NCBI RefSeq assembly: GCF_000828615.1
Contig: NZ_AP012273.1
Span: 2,356,001-2,420,000, forward strand
Reading direction: 5' to 3'
From: Thiolapillus brandeum
GTDB lineage: Bacteria > Pseudomonadota > Gammaproteobacteria > Chromatiales > Chromatiaceae
DNA length: 64,000 nucleotides
Shown here: in pieces, positions 25,956-33,170 of the stretch
Numbering within the stretch: the stretch's first letter is position 1
How the letters are laid out: each line of letters begins with the position of its first letter
Notes under the pieces: generated by a model
Told to the model about the DNA's origin: nothing
Seen by the model: only the letters and a program-made list of their open reading frames with translations
The model's database searches: none
Translations under genes and position numbers: made by a program

Positions 25956-27277
25956 TCGGTTTTTTCTTGACGGACTACCTCAGGGCGTGTGTTAGGGGCA
26001 ATAGCTGAATAGACGCTACGAGCAACAACTTCGGCAAGAGAAACGGGAACAGCATTGCCAATTTGTCTCATGCATTCACTCCAGACACCAGAAGGGGCAA
26101 TAGCTGAATAGACGCTACGAGCAACAACTTCGGCAAGAGAAACGGGAACAGCATTGCCAATTTGTCTCATGCATTCACTCCAGACACCAGAAATGTGATA
26201 ATCATCGGGAAATGTTTGAATTCTTGCTGCTTCTCTTACCGTGAAATACCGAATCGAATCATCATTAAACCGAATCATATTTTCACCTCCAGGAACCCCG
26301 TGATCACCTGCTTTAAGTGTTTTAGATGGTTCGTCTATGGGGCTTCCTGTGTGACCCGGATATGACTTTGCACCATCTCTAAATTTATGGTTATTGAAAT
26401 TGTTTTCTTTTTTGGGACATGGTAAATCATTAATAGCCTCACGTACCGTAACCCAAGGCTTTTCTTCAGGCTGAAATAGTCCATATTTTTTTTGCAGCCG
26501 AAATGAAAGTTTTTCTATTGATGAATTTTGCTTTGGTCGATCAGATTTTGATACATTTAAGCGATCCCAATATTCACCTGTTACCCATTGCTGCCATAAT
26601 AATGCATCTTGAGAATGAGTTGCTTTAGGAAAGCTCCATTCAATATTTAAGTCACTGCGAAAGCCAACGATAAAGACACGTTCACGCTTTTGAGGAACAC
26701 CGTAATCAGCGGCATTAACCAGCCTAAACACTACATTGTATTTTAGACCTCGATAATTCCCCTTTGTATGGGTTTCTTCTAGGCGACTCAAATGATCTTC
26801 CCAATACTCACCACTATTTTTAATAATATTTGGGTAAGTAAGTTGCAATATAATGTATTCAAAATAGGAACTGAAACTTTTCCTTAATAGTCCTTTAACA
26901 TTTTCAAATATGAAAGAATCTGGCCGAGCCTCTCTAACTGCTCTAACTGCTTGGGGAAACATATCGCGACTATCATTAAAAGCTTTGTGTTTTCCACCTA
27001 AAGAAAAAGGTTGGCAGGGAGGGCCACCGGCCACAACTGATATTTGATCTTTATATTTTTTAAATGAAATATTATTTACATCATCGTGCCTTATATTCCA
27101 ATTTTTTATTTGAGATTGCCCCATATCATGATTTTTAACTAATGTTTCAACAGCATTTTTATTGAACTCAACAAGCAATTCATGACGAAAACCACTTTTA
27201 GACATTCCAAGTGCCAAACCACCTGCACCTGAAAATAGCTCTACTGATTTAATTTGATTTGCTAACACGATAAACAC
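25952..27277 (-). CDS. DNA cytosine-5 methyltransferase of Eco29kI-like RM system
   Basis: 441 residues. C5-methyltransferase motifs in order: I FSGAGGLALG (15-24), IV GGPPCQPFSLGG with catalytic Cys88, VI FIFENVKGLL, VIII QKRERVFIVGF, IX VREAARIQTFPDDY and X QIGNAVPVSLAEVVARSV. Motif X occurs twice because of the 99-bp tandem duplication. The last residues (NTRPEVVRQEKTD) are read from attC and IS110 sequence, so the native C-terminus is altered. It overlaps the endonuclease gene by 29 bases. By its partner it is expected to methylate CCGCGG. Whether the extra motif copy is tolerated is open; the first copy alone can complete the fold. Confidence 0.9.
   Translation of the reverse strand: MFIVLANQIKSVELFSGAGGLALGMSKSGFRHELLVEFNKNAVETLVKNHDMGQSQIKNWNIRHDDVNNISFKKYKDQISVVAGGPPCQPFSLGGKHKAFNDSRDMFPQAVRAVREARPDSFIFENVKGLLRKSFSSYFEYIILQLTYPNIIKNSGEYWEDHLSRLEETHTKGNYRGLKYNVVFRLVNAADYGVPQKRERVFIVGFRSDLNIEWSFPKATHSQDALLWQQWVTGEYWDRLNVSKSDRPKQNSSIEKLSFRLQKKYGLFQPEEKPWVTVREAINDLPCPKKENNFNNHKFRDGAKSYPGHTGSPIDEPSKTLKAGDHGVPGGENMIRFNDDSIRYFTVREAARIQTFPDDYHISGVWSECMRQIGNAVPVSLAEVVARSVYSAIAPSGVWSECMRQIGNAVPVSLAEVVARSVYSAIAPNTRPEVVRQEKTD
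25981..25997 (-). other. Broken attC of cassette 3 (R'' box and start of L'')
   Basis: On the minus strand R'' is CCCTAAC (25997-25991), followed by ACACGCCCTG. It is complementary to the TTAGGG that opens the same cassette at 27897. The rest of the site (loop, L', R') is replaced by the IS110-family remnant. IS110/IS1111-type elements that target attC sites are known, which would explain this junction. Confidence 0.65.
25994..26191. repeat. Exact 99-bp tandem duplication inside methyltransferase gene
   Basis: Units 25994-26092 and 26093-26191 are identical base for base. Being 33 codons long, the duplication keeps the frame and repeats SGVWSECMRQIGNAVPVSL and the following AEVVARSVYSAIAP in the protein. 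One endpoint falls inside the attC R'' box (25991-25997). Complete identity indicates a recent event. Confidence 0.95.
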
Positions 27278-27860
27278 CTATCTTTTCTTCAATCTTATTT
27301 CCATCTGGTGGAGTTCCATTTAAACGCTCTGCCCATTCACGACCAGGATGTAATACATCCCATTCAGATTTTGCTTGTTCATATCGTCCTTTTCCTGGAT
27401 CATGATTACCAAAGCCATCAATATGGGAATTCCACAGTGGATTATACTTTCTTGTCATTGCTGCTTCTACTGTACTGATTAAATCAGCTTCTTGAGATTT
27501 AAGTACAACAAACCTGCATGAAAAATGAGATAGTTTTAGATTTTTTGCCGCATTAATGCTTCTGGAATGCTCGCTTAATCGACGAAAAAGAGCAGGATCA
27601 TTTTCTTTTACTGTACCTCTACCTTGCCTCCAGCCCGGCAATACAGCTTTTCCCACATATATTGGAAGCTCTTTATTTTGACTGTATATTTTTTGATACA
27701 AAGGGAAATCACCACTGTAATAAAGTGAATATACACCCCCACCAGAAAACTTCTCATCTGGTGGTAATGATTCCATTGGCGTATTAACCATGAAAGCAAC
27801 CGCCTCATCAATTAATTCAATAAATGATTCAGAATGAAAAATATGTTCTTCTAGTTTCAA
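27249..27860 (-). CDS. Eco29kI-like GIY-YIG restriction endonuclease
   Basis: 203 residues, close to the family size. GIY-YIG residues line up with those known for Eco29kI at a constant offset: GGVYSLYY (Tyr44), IYVGKA (Tyr68), FRRLSEHSR (Arg94, His98), VEAAMTRKYNPLWN (Glu132, Asn144). Eco29kI cuts CCGCGG, so the same target is likely. Expression upstream of its methyltransferase with overlapping frames is typical of this system. It is the first gene of integron cassette 3, 37 bases after the cassette start. AT-rich codon use sets it apart from the chromosome. Confidence 0.88.
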   Translation of the reverse strand: MKLEEHIFHSESFIELIDEAVAFMVNTPMESLPPDEKFSGGGVYSLYYSGDFPLYQKIYSQNKELPIYVGKAVLPGWRQGRGTVKENDPALFRRLSEHSRSINAAKNLKLSHFSCRFVVLKSQEADLISTVEAAMTRKYNPLWNSHIDGFGNHDPGKGRYEQAKSEWDVLHPGREWAERLNGTPPDGNKIEEKIGVYRVSKSN

Positions 27861-27891
27861 ATTGCTTCCTCAGTTTAAATTTTGTTTTCGC

Positions 27892-27978
27892 CCCTAACGC
27901 TCTGCATCACCGGCAAAATAAAGGTGCAAAGCAAAGCGGCGCAGCTTTATTTTGTCCGAGTGGATGTGATTGTTAGAT
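27892..27978 (-). other. attC recombination site of cassette 2
   Basis: 87 bp. On the minus strand R'' is ATCTAAC (27978-27972) and R' is GTTAGGG (27898-27892). The arms CGGACAAAATAAAG and CTTTATTTTGCCG pair around a GC-rich loop. ATCCAC against GTGAT leaves one unpaired base, as in known attC sites. R'' is complementary to the TTAGAT that opens cassette 2 at 29118. Confidence 0.85.
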
Positions 27979-28159
27979 TGCTTTCTTTAGAGTCATTTTC
28001 TAAGATCATTTTTACTGTTTTTGCAAATTCCATTAAAGATTCTTCGTTAACTTTTTCCGACCTCTCCATTTTTTTTGCTATCTCTTCTACTGTATTACCT
28101 CGCATACCTAAATCATCTGGTGTAATTAGAAATTTAAATATTTTTTGCATAATTTTCAC
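27947..28159 (-). CDS. Small 70-residue ORF, second gene of cassette 2
   Basis: Starts inside the 3' end of the GAF-like gene (26-base overlap) and ends within the attC, as cassette ORFs often do. The sequence is mainly helical and charged (VEEIAKKMERSEKVNEESLMEFAKTV) with an N-terminal MQKIFKFLITPDDLGMRG. No recognised family. The translational coupling suggests a small partner of the membrane protein. Confidence 0.55.
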   Translation of the reverse strand: MKIMQKIFKFLITPDDLGMRGNTVEEIAKKMERSEKVNEESLMEFAKTVKMILENDSKESNLTITSTRTK

Positions 28160-29087
28160 CTTTTGTTGATTTATTACCTAAGCATTTTAATCTTACTAAT
28201 TCCATTGAACTTGCCACAGAAATAGCGGTTAAATCTGCTGCTGCAGCCAATTGATCTACATGAATTGGTGAGAAGACATCATTTTTTCGAGATGTAACAT
28301 AAAGAATTCCAATCATATCTTCCTGCTTTCCGGCCCATGCGTTTAACGGAGCAACCATCATTGTTTTTATTTCATTTGGATACTTCCTATCATTTTCTGT
28401 TATTTTATAAGCGCCTACTTCAGCAGCAGACTTTAAATCGTTATAGATAAGAACGCCTTGCGCTTTTTTTTCTTCCCTTAGAAATCTGGCTATTCCTTCT
28501 TTTGTTGAAATCATCTCAGATGTTTTTTTTCGTTTGTCGTTTAACCCTTTTGTTCGCGCAAAGGTTTTATAAACAATTTCATCACATTTATCATCATATA
28601 CTGCCAACCTTATTGCTGTGGATATAGTCTCATCTCCTGTTAGTAAACGAAACTGACAAGCGATATTTTCGCACACTTCTTTAAGCAATATTTCAAGCTC
28701 TTTTCTCAACTTGCCTTTACTATACTTCTTCCCCGGGGCAAGTTTATTATGTAATTCTGATTGCCTTTCCCGTATATCATGAGGCAATTGATGTAAGTAA
28801 TACTTTATTTTAAGAGATCGGATGGATCGCTTACGAAGATAGTAAAAAGCAAGAAAAACTAAACAACCAATTGTAAATATCGTAATTCCGGCTGCCCATT
28901 GCACATCAATTTCATATTTTTTTTCTATTGTCTCTGGCCACCACCAAGGACTTCCCATTGAAAGCCCCGTAAATAGCACGCCTGATACCGATAAGCCTGT
29001 ATACCTTGTGAAAAACCCAAGTACGCCGAGCCTCCACGAATCCATTACATCAACGAAATGATCTACTGGTTGTTTGTTAAACCCCAT
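28134..29087 (-). CDS. Membrane-anchored GAF-like sensor protein, cassette 2
   Basis: 317 residues. Two hydrophobic segments near the N-terminus (around 30-45, and WAAGITIFTIGCLVFLAFYY at about 64-83) are followed by a basic/coiled stretch and a cytoplasmic domain. That domain resembles GAF (TAIRLAVYDDKCDEIVY; VLIYNDLKSAAEVGAYK; MVAPLNAWAGKQEDMIGILY; DQLAAAADLTAISVASSMEL). GAF domains bind small ligands such as cyclic nucleotides or dinucleotides, but no output domain is visible. A role in a defence or signalling cassette is only inferred from its setting beside a restriction system. Confidence 0.65.
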   Translation of the reverse strand: MGFNKQPVDHFVDVMDSWRLGVLGFFTRYTGLSVSGVLFTGLSMGSPWWWPETIEKKYEIDVQWAAGITIFTIGCLVFLAFYYLRKRSIRSLKIKYYLHQLPHDIRERQSELHNKLAPGKKYSKGKLRKELEILLKEVCENIACQFRLLTGDETISTAIRLAVYDDKCDEIVYKTFARTKGLNDKRKKTSEMISTKEGIARFLREEKKAQGVLIYNDLKSAAEVGAYKITENDRKYPNEIKTMMVAPLNAWAGKQEDMIGILYVTSRKNDVFSPIHVDQLAAAADLTAISVASSMELVRLKCLGNKSTKGENYAKNI

Positions 29088-29112
29088 GTTTACGTATATT
29101 CCTAATTTAATA

Positions 29113-29185
29113 ATCTAACACCTAAGCTCACCTGCCGCTATGGAGCGCCAGCGGAATAGCGGTCAGGTGGAGCGCATTGTTATAT
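29113..29185 (-). other. attC recombination site of cassette 1
   Basis: 73 bp. On the minus strand R'' is ATATAAC (29185-29179) and R' is GTTAGAT (29119-29113). The arms GCTCCACCTG and CAGGTGAGC pair with a single extrahelical base, and CCGCTAT pairs with ATAGCGG. The stop codon of the preceding ORF (29191) is six bases before the site. R'' complements the TTATAT that opens the cassette at 30198. Confidence 0.88.
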
Positions 29186-29190
29186 ATTTC

Positions 29191-30177
29191 TCAGCAAAAT
29201 TTATTAGCAAATTCGCTCATTTTAACAATTTTCACATTCAATCTTAGTACTTCGCTGATAATCTTAGACTTTGTATATGTTTTGTAATCTTCCGTGATAT
29301 AATATCTTGCTTGAGATGCAAAAAATAAATTTTTAATATCTCTAAACATGTTCGTAGGCCTGTTCTTTTTGTTAATTTTTTCTCTAAAATTAGGATTAAA
29401 ATCAAGCAATAAATACGCCAATTCTATCTTTTCCCCAAGTGTCAAATTCTCAATTTTTCTTCTTTTATCAATTTGTAAAAAAGAATTCATAATTTCACGA
29501 AAATTATTTTTTATTTTTGCAACATCTTCCTCGACTAAAAACTCTAAAAAAGGCAAAACTTCTTTGAAGTAATTAGATTGTTGGTCTATTATTGTATTTT
29601 CTGTATTATCAAATTGTTTTTTTAGATTTGACAGATGTGCTCTGATTTTTTTATAAAAACTAGGGTTGTCAATATTCTTCCACATTACCATCAAAAAATT
29701 TTTGAATACATCATTATTGAGAACACCATTATTTTTGACTAATAATTCTTTAAATAAATTTCCATCATCTATTCGATTTAAATCTACATTATAAGAATTG
29801 TTTTCTTCAAATATAATAATGGGTTCTTGCATATTTTCTTGGTTTATACACTCTACGATCTCATCAAAGAATCTTTTTATATTCTTACGACCCTTTATAG
29901 GTATACAATTTTCGTTCTCATCTAACCCTAGAACATAATCACCAGAAATATCTTTTAGAAAAATTAAATCTTCTTCTATATACTGCTTACTTGTTTGTGA
30001 TATTCTTGTAGCTAAATCTCGTAGGTGAGCCTCTGAATATGGAAAGATATATTTCTTTGAAAGTTTTTTAATTAATCTTTTAAACTCCTTGCCATTTATC
30101 GATTTTTCTTCAATAATCGTTTCATTTTTCATATATTGAATAACATTCCAATCAAGATAAATATACTGTTTTGACAT
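29191..30177 (-). CDS. PIN-like nuclease domain protein, cassette 1
   Basis: 328 residues from the ATG at 30177, preceded by AGGAAAAG. The N-terminus IYLDWNVIQYM has the first PIN acidic residue (Asp9). FPYSEAHLRDLA (His51, Asp54) and the C-terminal DIKNLFFASQARYYITEDYK (Asp280, Glu296, Asp297) match the other acidic positions of PIN-like RNases, including the common 'ASxAxYxITxD' pattern. The middle is a long helical insert. PIN proteins of this length without an antitoxin partner occur in abortive-infection loci; that role here is inference. The gene is very AT-rich. Confidence 0.65.
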   Translation of the reverse strand: MSKQYIYLDWNVIQYMKNETIIEEKSINGKEFKRLIKKLSKKYIFPYSEAHLRDLATRISQTSKQYIEEDLIFLKDISGDYVLGLDENENCIPIKGRKNIKRFFDEIVECINQENMQEPIIIFEENNSYNVDLNRIDDGNLFKELLVKNNGVLNNDVFKNFLMVMWKNIDNPSFYKKIRAHLSNLKKQFDNTENTIIDQQSNYFKEVLPFLEFLVEEDVAKIKNNFREIMNSFLQIDKRRKIENLTLGEKIELAYLLLDFNPNFREKINKKNRPTNMFRDIKNLFFASQARYYITEDYKTYTKSKIISEVLRLNVKIVKMSEFANKFC

Positions 30178-30190
30178 GTATTCTTTTCCT

Positions 30191-30200
30191 GTATATAACA
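30191..30200 (-). other. attI-like junction at head of cassette array
   Basis: On the minus strand the sequence TGTTATATAC contains the G/TTATAT point at which cassette 1 begins (G at 30199, T at 30198). It is preceded by CCAATAACAA. No attC stem can be folded on the upstream side, so this is either the original attI site or the end of a lost cassette. Confidence 0.55.
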
Positions 30201-30209
30201 TTGTTATTG

Positions 30210-30313
30210 GATGGAAAATTTCCAGATAGTCCCGCCTATCCCGTGTTCTAGACGGAAAATCGCCGCCTAGTCCGCTAATCCGAGCTCTAGGCGGAAAATC
30301 GCCGTCCAGATGC
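30210..30313. repeat. Three imperfect ~40-bp tandem repeats beside cassette array
   Basis: Units start at 30210, 30251 and 30290 (the last one partial). Each begins with G-R-Y-GGAAAAT and continues CGCCG/TCCAG, then the first two share CTA(T/G)..CCG and end in CTCTA or TTCTA. The GGAAAAT core is near-palindromic (TGGAAAATTTCCA in the first unit). They lie 10-115 bases outside the cassette 1 border. Direct repeats bound by the integrase flank attI in known integrons, so these could be such sites, or operators of a cassette promoter. Confidence 0.6.
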
Positions 30314-30617
30314 AGACAAGTGGAATGAGCCGATCCGTTCCTGCTCTGGCAGTTCCCATCACAACTTATTGATAATTCTACTCTATCAGAGCATGGACGG
30401 GTTTTCCACATGGAACCAGGTATTATTTTCGTCCTGGGGTGAGGAACGGTTCCCATCCGATCTGGTAGCAGGCATGCTATCCCTGAATTCTCCCTGGTAC
30501 GGTGGTTTTGGTCACTCGACAACGCTCTCACCACTCCCCTGATTTCATGCTGTAAAACTGCCTGGAAGGCCGGTATCCGCTGATTACCCGTGACCGCTAT
30601 CACCATTTTTGTGCTAT
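30314..30617. other. Gene-free spacer between cassette array and trmN6
   Basis: 304 bases with no convincing gene. The frame open upstream of the PIN-like gene (to 30606) has no ribosome-binding site and is rich in stop-free repeat sequence, so it was not used. This is where an integrase gene would be expected in a complete integron. None is present and I see no recognisable remnant. Confidence 0.5.
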
Positions 30618-31337
30618 TTACTCATTCACTTTGGCAAACCGCAGCAGCAGGTCGGACAGGTAATACTGGCTGTCTGGTGAATAGATGCGTTCTTCCCGGT
30701 AAATGGTCAATGTCCGCTGTAAGAGCATACCCTCCTCGCGGGCGAACACCAGAGCAGCCACCTTGGGCTTGTTCCGCGCGTAACCTCGGATATTCGTGCG
30801 GCAGCGCAGGTTCAGGCCACAGGACGGCGCCAATGCCACGACACTCTCAACGGCATGCATGGGCAACAGCAGGTGGAACAAGCCTTTGGGCGTGAGCAAA
30901 CCATCGACAGTGGTGAGTAGATCTGCGGGGGGCAGGCTGTCATTGTGCCGCGCCAGACGGCGCGCGTTGTCCGGCGACTTGCTGTGATCCTGGAAAAATG
31001 GCGGGTTGCAGATTACCAGATCGAAGGCCGCAACCGCGGTTTCTGCGTAGTCCCTTATATCCGCCTGCAGAACCTGGAGGCGGTCGCTCCAGGGGCTGCT
31101 GCGAAAATTGAATGCTGCTTCCGCTGCTGCGGCCGAATCCAGTTCCACGGCGGTCACCGAGGCAATGCCCCTTTGTGCCAGCATCAGGGACAACAGCCCG
31201 GTGCCGGTGCCGATGTCCAGTACCCGCTCGCCCCCGGCTACGGGCGCCATGGCGCCAAACAGGGTAGCGTCGGTGCAGACTTTCATGGCGGCTTGCTGCT
31301 GGCGTACGGAGAATTGCTGAAAATGGAAGACCGACAT
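30618..31337 (-). CDS. trmN6: tRNA1(Val) adenine(37)-N6-methyltransferase
   Basis: 239 residues. SAM-dependent methyltransferase acting on A37 of valine tRNA. SAM-binding motif VLDIGTGTGLLSLMLAQ, acidic residue VTAVELD, catalytic NPPF in VICNPPFFQDHSKSPD, and the N-terminal FHFQQFSVRQQQAAMKVCTDA are the TrmN6/YfiC signature. Its ATG overlaps the stop of the upstream gene (TGATG). It is a core gene marking the right border of the accessory island. Confidence 0.93.
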   Translation of the reverse strand: MSVFHFQQFSVRQQQAAMKVCTDATLFGAMAPVAGGERVLDIGTGTGLLSLMLAQRGIASVTAVELDSAAAAEAAFNFRSSPWSDRLQVLQADIRDYAETAVAAFDLVICNPPFFQDHSKSPDNARRLARHNDSLPPADLLTTVDGLLTPKGLFHLLLPMHAVESVVALAPSCGLNLRCRTNIRGYARNKPKVAALVFAREEGMLLQRTLTIYREERIYSPDSQYYLSDLLLRFAKVNE

Positions 31338-32056
31338 CAGTCCGGAATACGCAGCAGGTCCCGATAGGCACCGTCCCGCAGGGCCAGGGCTTCCTGCACT
31401 GCTGCTTCACCAAATTTGCTCCGGGCCGGATCAAGCTCGCCCTGACTGTCGGCATCCAGGATACGCAACAGATTCGTCCAGCGATCCTTTAGCAGACGTA
31501 CCCGCCGGGGTTGCAAACCCTGCTCCCGACGGCGCCGGCTGGTTTCCAGTTGCAACTGGTGCCGAGCCTTTTCCAGTTGGCCCTTGAGGGGCAGGGACAG
31601 ATCGAATACCAGGGCCATCTGCGCCGGTCCCGGTTCCAGACCATCTTCCGGCAGTACCGGCAGGGGTTCCTCAGCCCGGGGTCGCCAGCTCAGTCTGCCC
31701 TGGCCCACGGGATCATCATCCCGGGGATCGGGTGGAAACTTGTGAAACCCCCAGCGCGCCCCCAGGGCGCATTCGATGAGCACCTTGTCCTGGTCGATGC
31801 GGCATTCCCCATCCTCGCATTCACTCGCCGGCACCCAGGCACGGGGGTCGTTCTTCCAGGCGCAGAAATCCCGATCAGGGGGTTTGCCATATGCGGCTTC
31901 CAGGGCCTGCCAGATATCCCAAAATTCCTGCCACTCGCGTTGGTAGTCCGGATTGCGGCGCAGAAATTCCCAGGCCCATTGTCCGGCATCGAGGGTCTCG
32001 CACCGGGTATAGGATGACCGCTGCTGCCAGGGTTCGGGCTGAATGATCATTACCAT
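31337..32056 (-). CDS. DUF6499-type hypothetical protein
   Basis: 239 residues, soluble. The N-terminus has ETLDAGQWAWEFLRRNPDYQREW, the pattern of the DUF6499/transcriptional-regulator-like domain usually found as an N-terminal segment in small proteobacterial proteins. The remainder is charged, with a basic region RRRREQGLQPRRVRLLKDRW that may bind nucleic acid. It is coupled by a 1-base overlap to trmN6 and by 7 bases to the LRR membrane gene, so the three form an operon. Function unknown. Confidence 0.7.
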   Translation of the reverse strand: MVMIIQPEPWQQRSSYTRCETLDAGQWAWEFLRRNPDYQREWQEFWDIWQALEAAYGKPPDRDFCAWKNDPRAWVPASECEDGECRIDQDKVLIECALGARWGFHKFPPDPRDDDPVGQGRLSWRPRAEEPLPVLPEDGLEPGPAQMALVFDLSLPLKGQLEKARHQLQLETSRRRREQGLQPRRVRLLKDRWTNLLRILDADSQGELDPARSKFGEAAVQEALALRDGAYRDLLRIPD

Positions 32057-33126
32057 TTTACTTCCACGTTTTCCAGATTCATGCCACGCATGGTGCCGGG
32101 ATGCACGCCGGTGCCACGCAGATCCAGCTGCCGCAATCTTGGCAACTGCCCAATCTCCTTGGGCAGTGATTTCAGGGGATTGTGATCCAGCCGCAGTATT
32201 TCCAGATTCACCAGCCTGCTGATTTGCGGCGAAATGGAATCAATCTGATTCTGTCCCAGATCGAGCACCCGCAGAGCCTGCATTTCCCATAGCGCTTCCG
32301 GCAATCGGGACAGGCTCTGTTTTTCCAGGAACAGCTGTTCGACGGTTTCCTTTCTTTCCATGGCCGCAGCCATAGTGACCTCACCCTTGAAATAGGGTGT
32401 CACCGCGACTCCGATCAGCCAGACAAAGGAAAGCAGCAACACCACCCGCGCCCCCGGTGCCTTGCGGCCACTCCACTCTTCCACCAGCCAGGGTATGCGC
32501 AGAGGCAACAGGAACAAGGTAGTGACCAGGACAACAATCCCCAGGGACATGGCAAACAAGGTCCAGTGCCCCCAGTCCGGCATGATGGAGCCACTCGCCG
32601 CAAAGGGTTCCCAGGTCAGGGTATAGGCCAGGGCGGAATACACCAGCAATCCGGCATCGGCCATCAGCAGTGTTTTTCCCGCGAGGGGTTTGAGTTGGTC
32701 CATGCGATACCCTACCCGCAACCAGAGAACCATCTCCTTCAGCACCGTCAGGCTTCCCGCCAATGCCACGGCCAGATCCTGGTGAAAACCGAAAGCCCTG
32801 AAACCCACCACCATGAGCAGAAAGCTGATCAGGAAATGCCCGAGTACCACCATGATGGTGGCATACCGGTGTTTGTCCCAGGCCGGACGCGCCGTGCCGA
32901 TATTGCGCCGGGCCTGAGCCAGGCGTCCCGGCAGGAACAGAAAATCCAGGAGCTGAACCAGCAGCACCAGAACACCCAGTGGCCAGTAGCTGCTGGCATA
33001 GAACATCGCCTGGTAGGTGTGTTTGAACACCCAGTCATGCGCAACAAGCACGTAGAGGGCCAAAACCATATTGAAGGCCGCCCCGGCGTAGGCCTGTTTT
33101 TCCAATCCCTTCAGCATGAGCGACAA
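32050..33126 (-). CDS. Membrane protein with C-terminal leucine-rich repeats
   Basis: 358 residues. Six or seven hydrophobic helices fill the first 240 residues (for example LVLLVQLLDFLFL, IMVVLGHFLISFLLMVVGF). They are followed by leucine-rich repeats of the 'ALWEMQALRVLDLGQNQID' and 'LVNLEILRLDHNPLKSLP' type, with period about 23. LRRs serve in protein binding; joined to a multi-pass membrane domain they would face one side of the inner membrane. No named family recognised. It divides from argE, with about 44 bases between their starts. Confidence 0.75.
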   Translation of the reverse strand: MSLMLKGLEKQAYAGAAFNMVLALYVLVAHDWVFKHTYQAMFYASSYWPLGVLVLLVQLLDFLFLPGRLAQARRNIGTARPAWDKHRYATIMVVLGHFLISFLLMVVGFRAFGFHQDLAVALAGSLTVLKEMVLWLRVGYRMDQLKPLAGKTLLMADAGLLVYSALAYTLTWEPFAASGSIMPDWGHWTLFAMSLGIVVLVTTLFLLPLRIPWLVEEWSGRKAPGARVVLLLSFVWLIGVAVTPYFKGEVTMAAAMERKETVEQLFLEKQSLSRLPEALWEMQALRVLDLGQNQIDSISPQISRLVNLEILRLDHNPLKSLPKEIGQLPRLRQLDLRGTGVHPGTMRGMNLENVEVKW

Positions 33127-33170
33127 ATGATGATAACCTGAGCCAACGATCGCCCATTGTTACACAGCTC

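Larger units (their letters stand above)
25991..30198 (-). mobile_element. Integron cassette array of three cassettes, no integrase (CALIN)
   Basis: Read on the minus strand: cassette 1 (30198-29119, PIN-like protein), cassette 2 (29118-27898, GAF-like membrane protein plus a 70-residue ORF), cassette 3 (27897 to a broken attC at 25991, restriction-modification pair). Each cassette starts with TTATAT, TTAGAT or TTAGGG, and the R'' box of its own attC is the exact complement (ATATAAC, ATCTAAC, CCCTAAC), as expected from cassette circles. The genes are much more AT-rich than the chromosome around them. No tyrosine recombinase is encoded in the window. Confidence 0.85.

Noticed and set aside
30210..30313. 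CRISPR array
   Set aside because: Repeat units abut without unique spacers, differ from one another, and no cas genes are present.
30178..30606. N-terminal extension of the PIN-like protein
   Set aside because: The extension covers the tandem repeats and array junction, has no ribosome-binding site, and the ATG at 30177 has AGGAAAAG and starts the conserved domain.
30314..30617. Integron integrase remnant
   Set aside because: No tyrosine-recombinase motifs in any frame that I could read.
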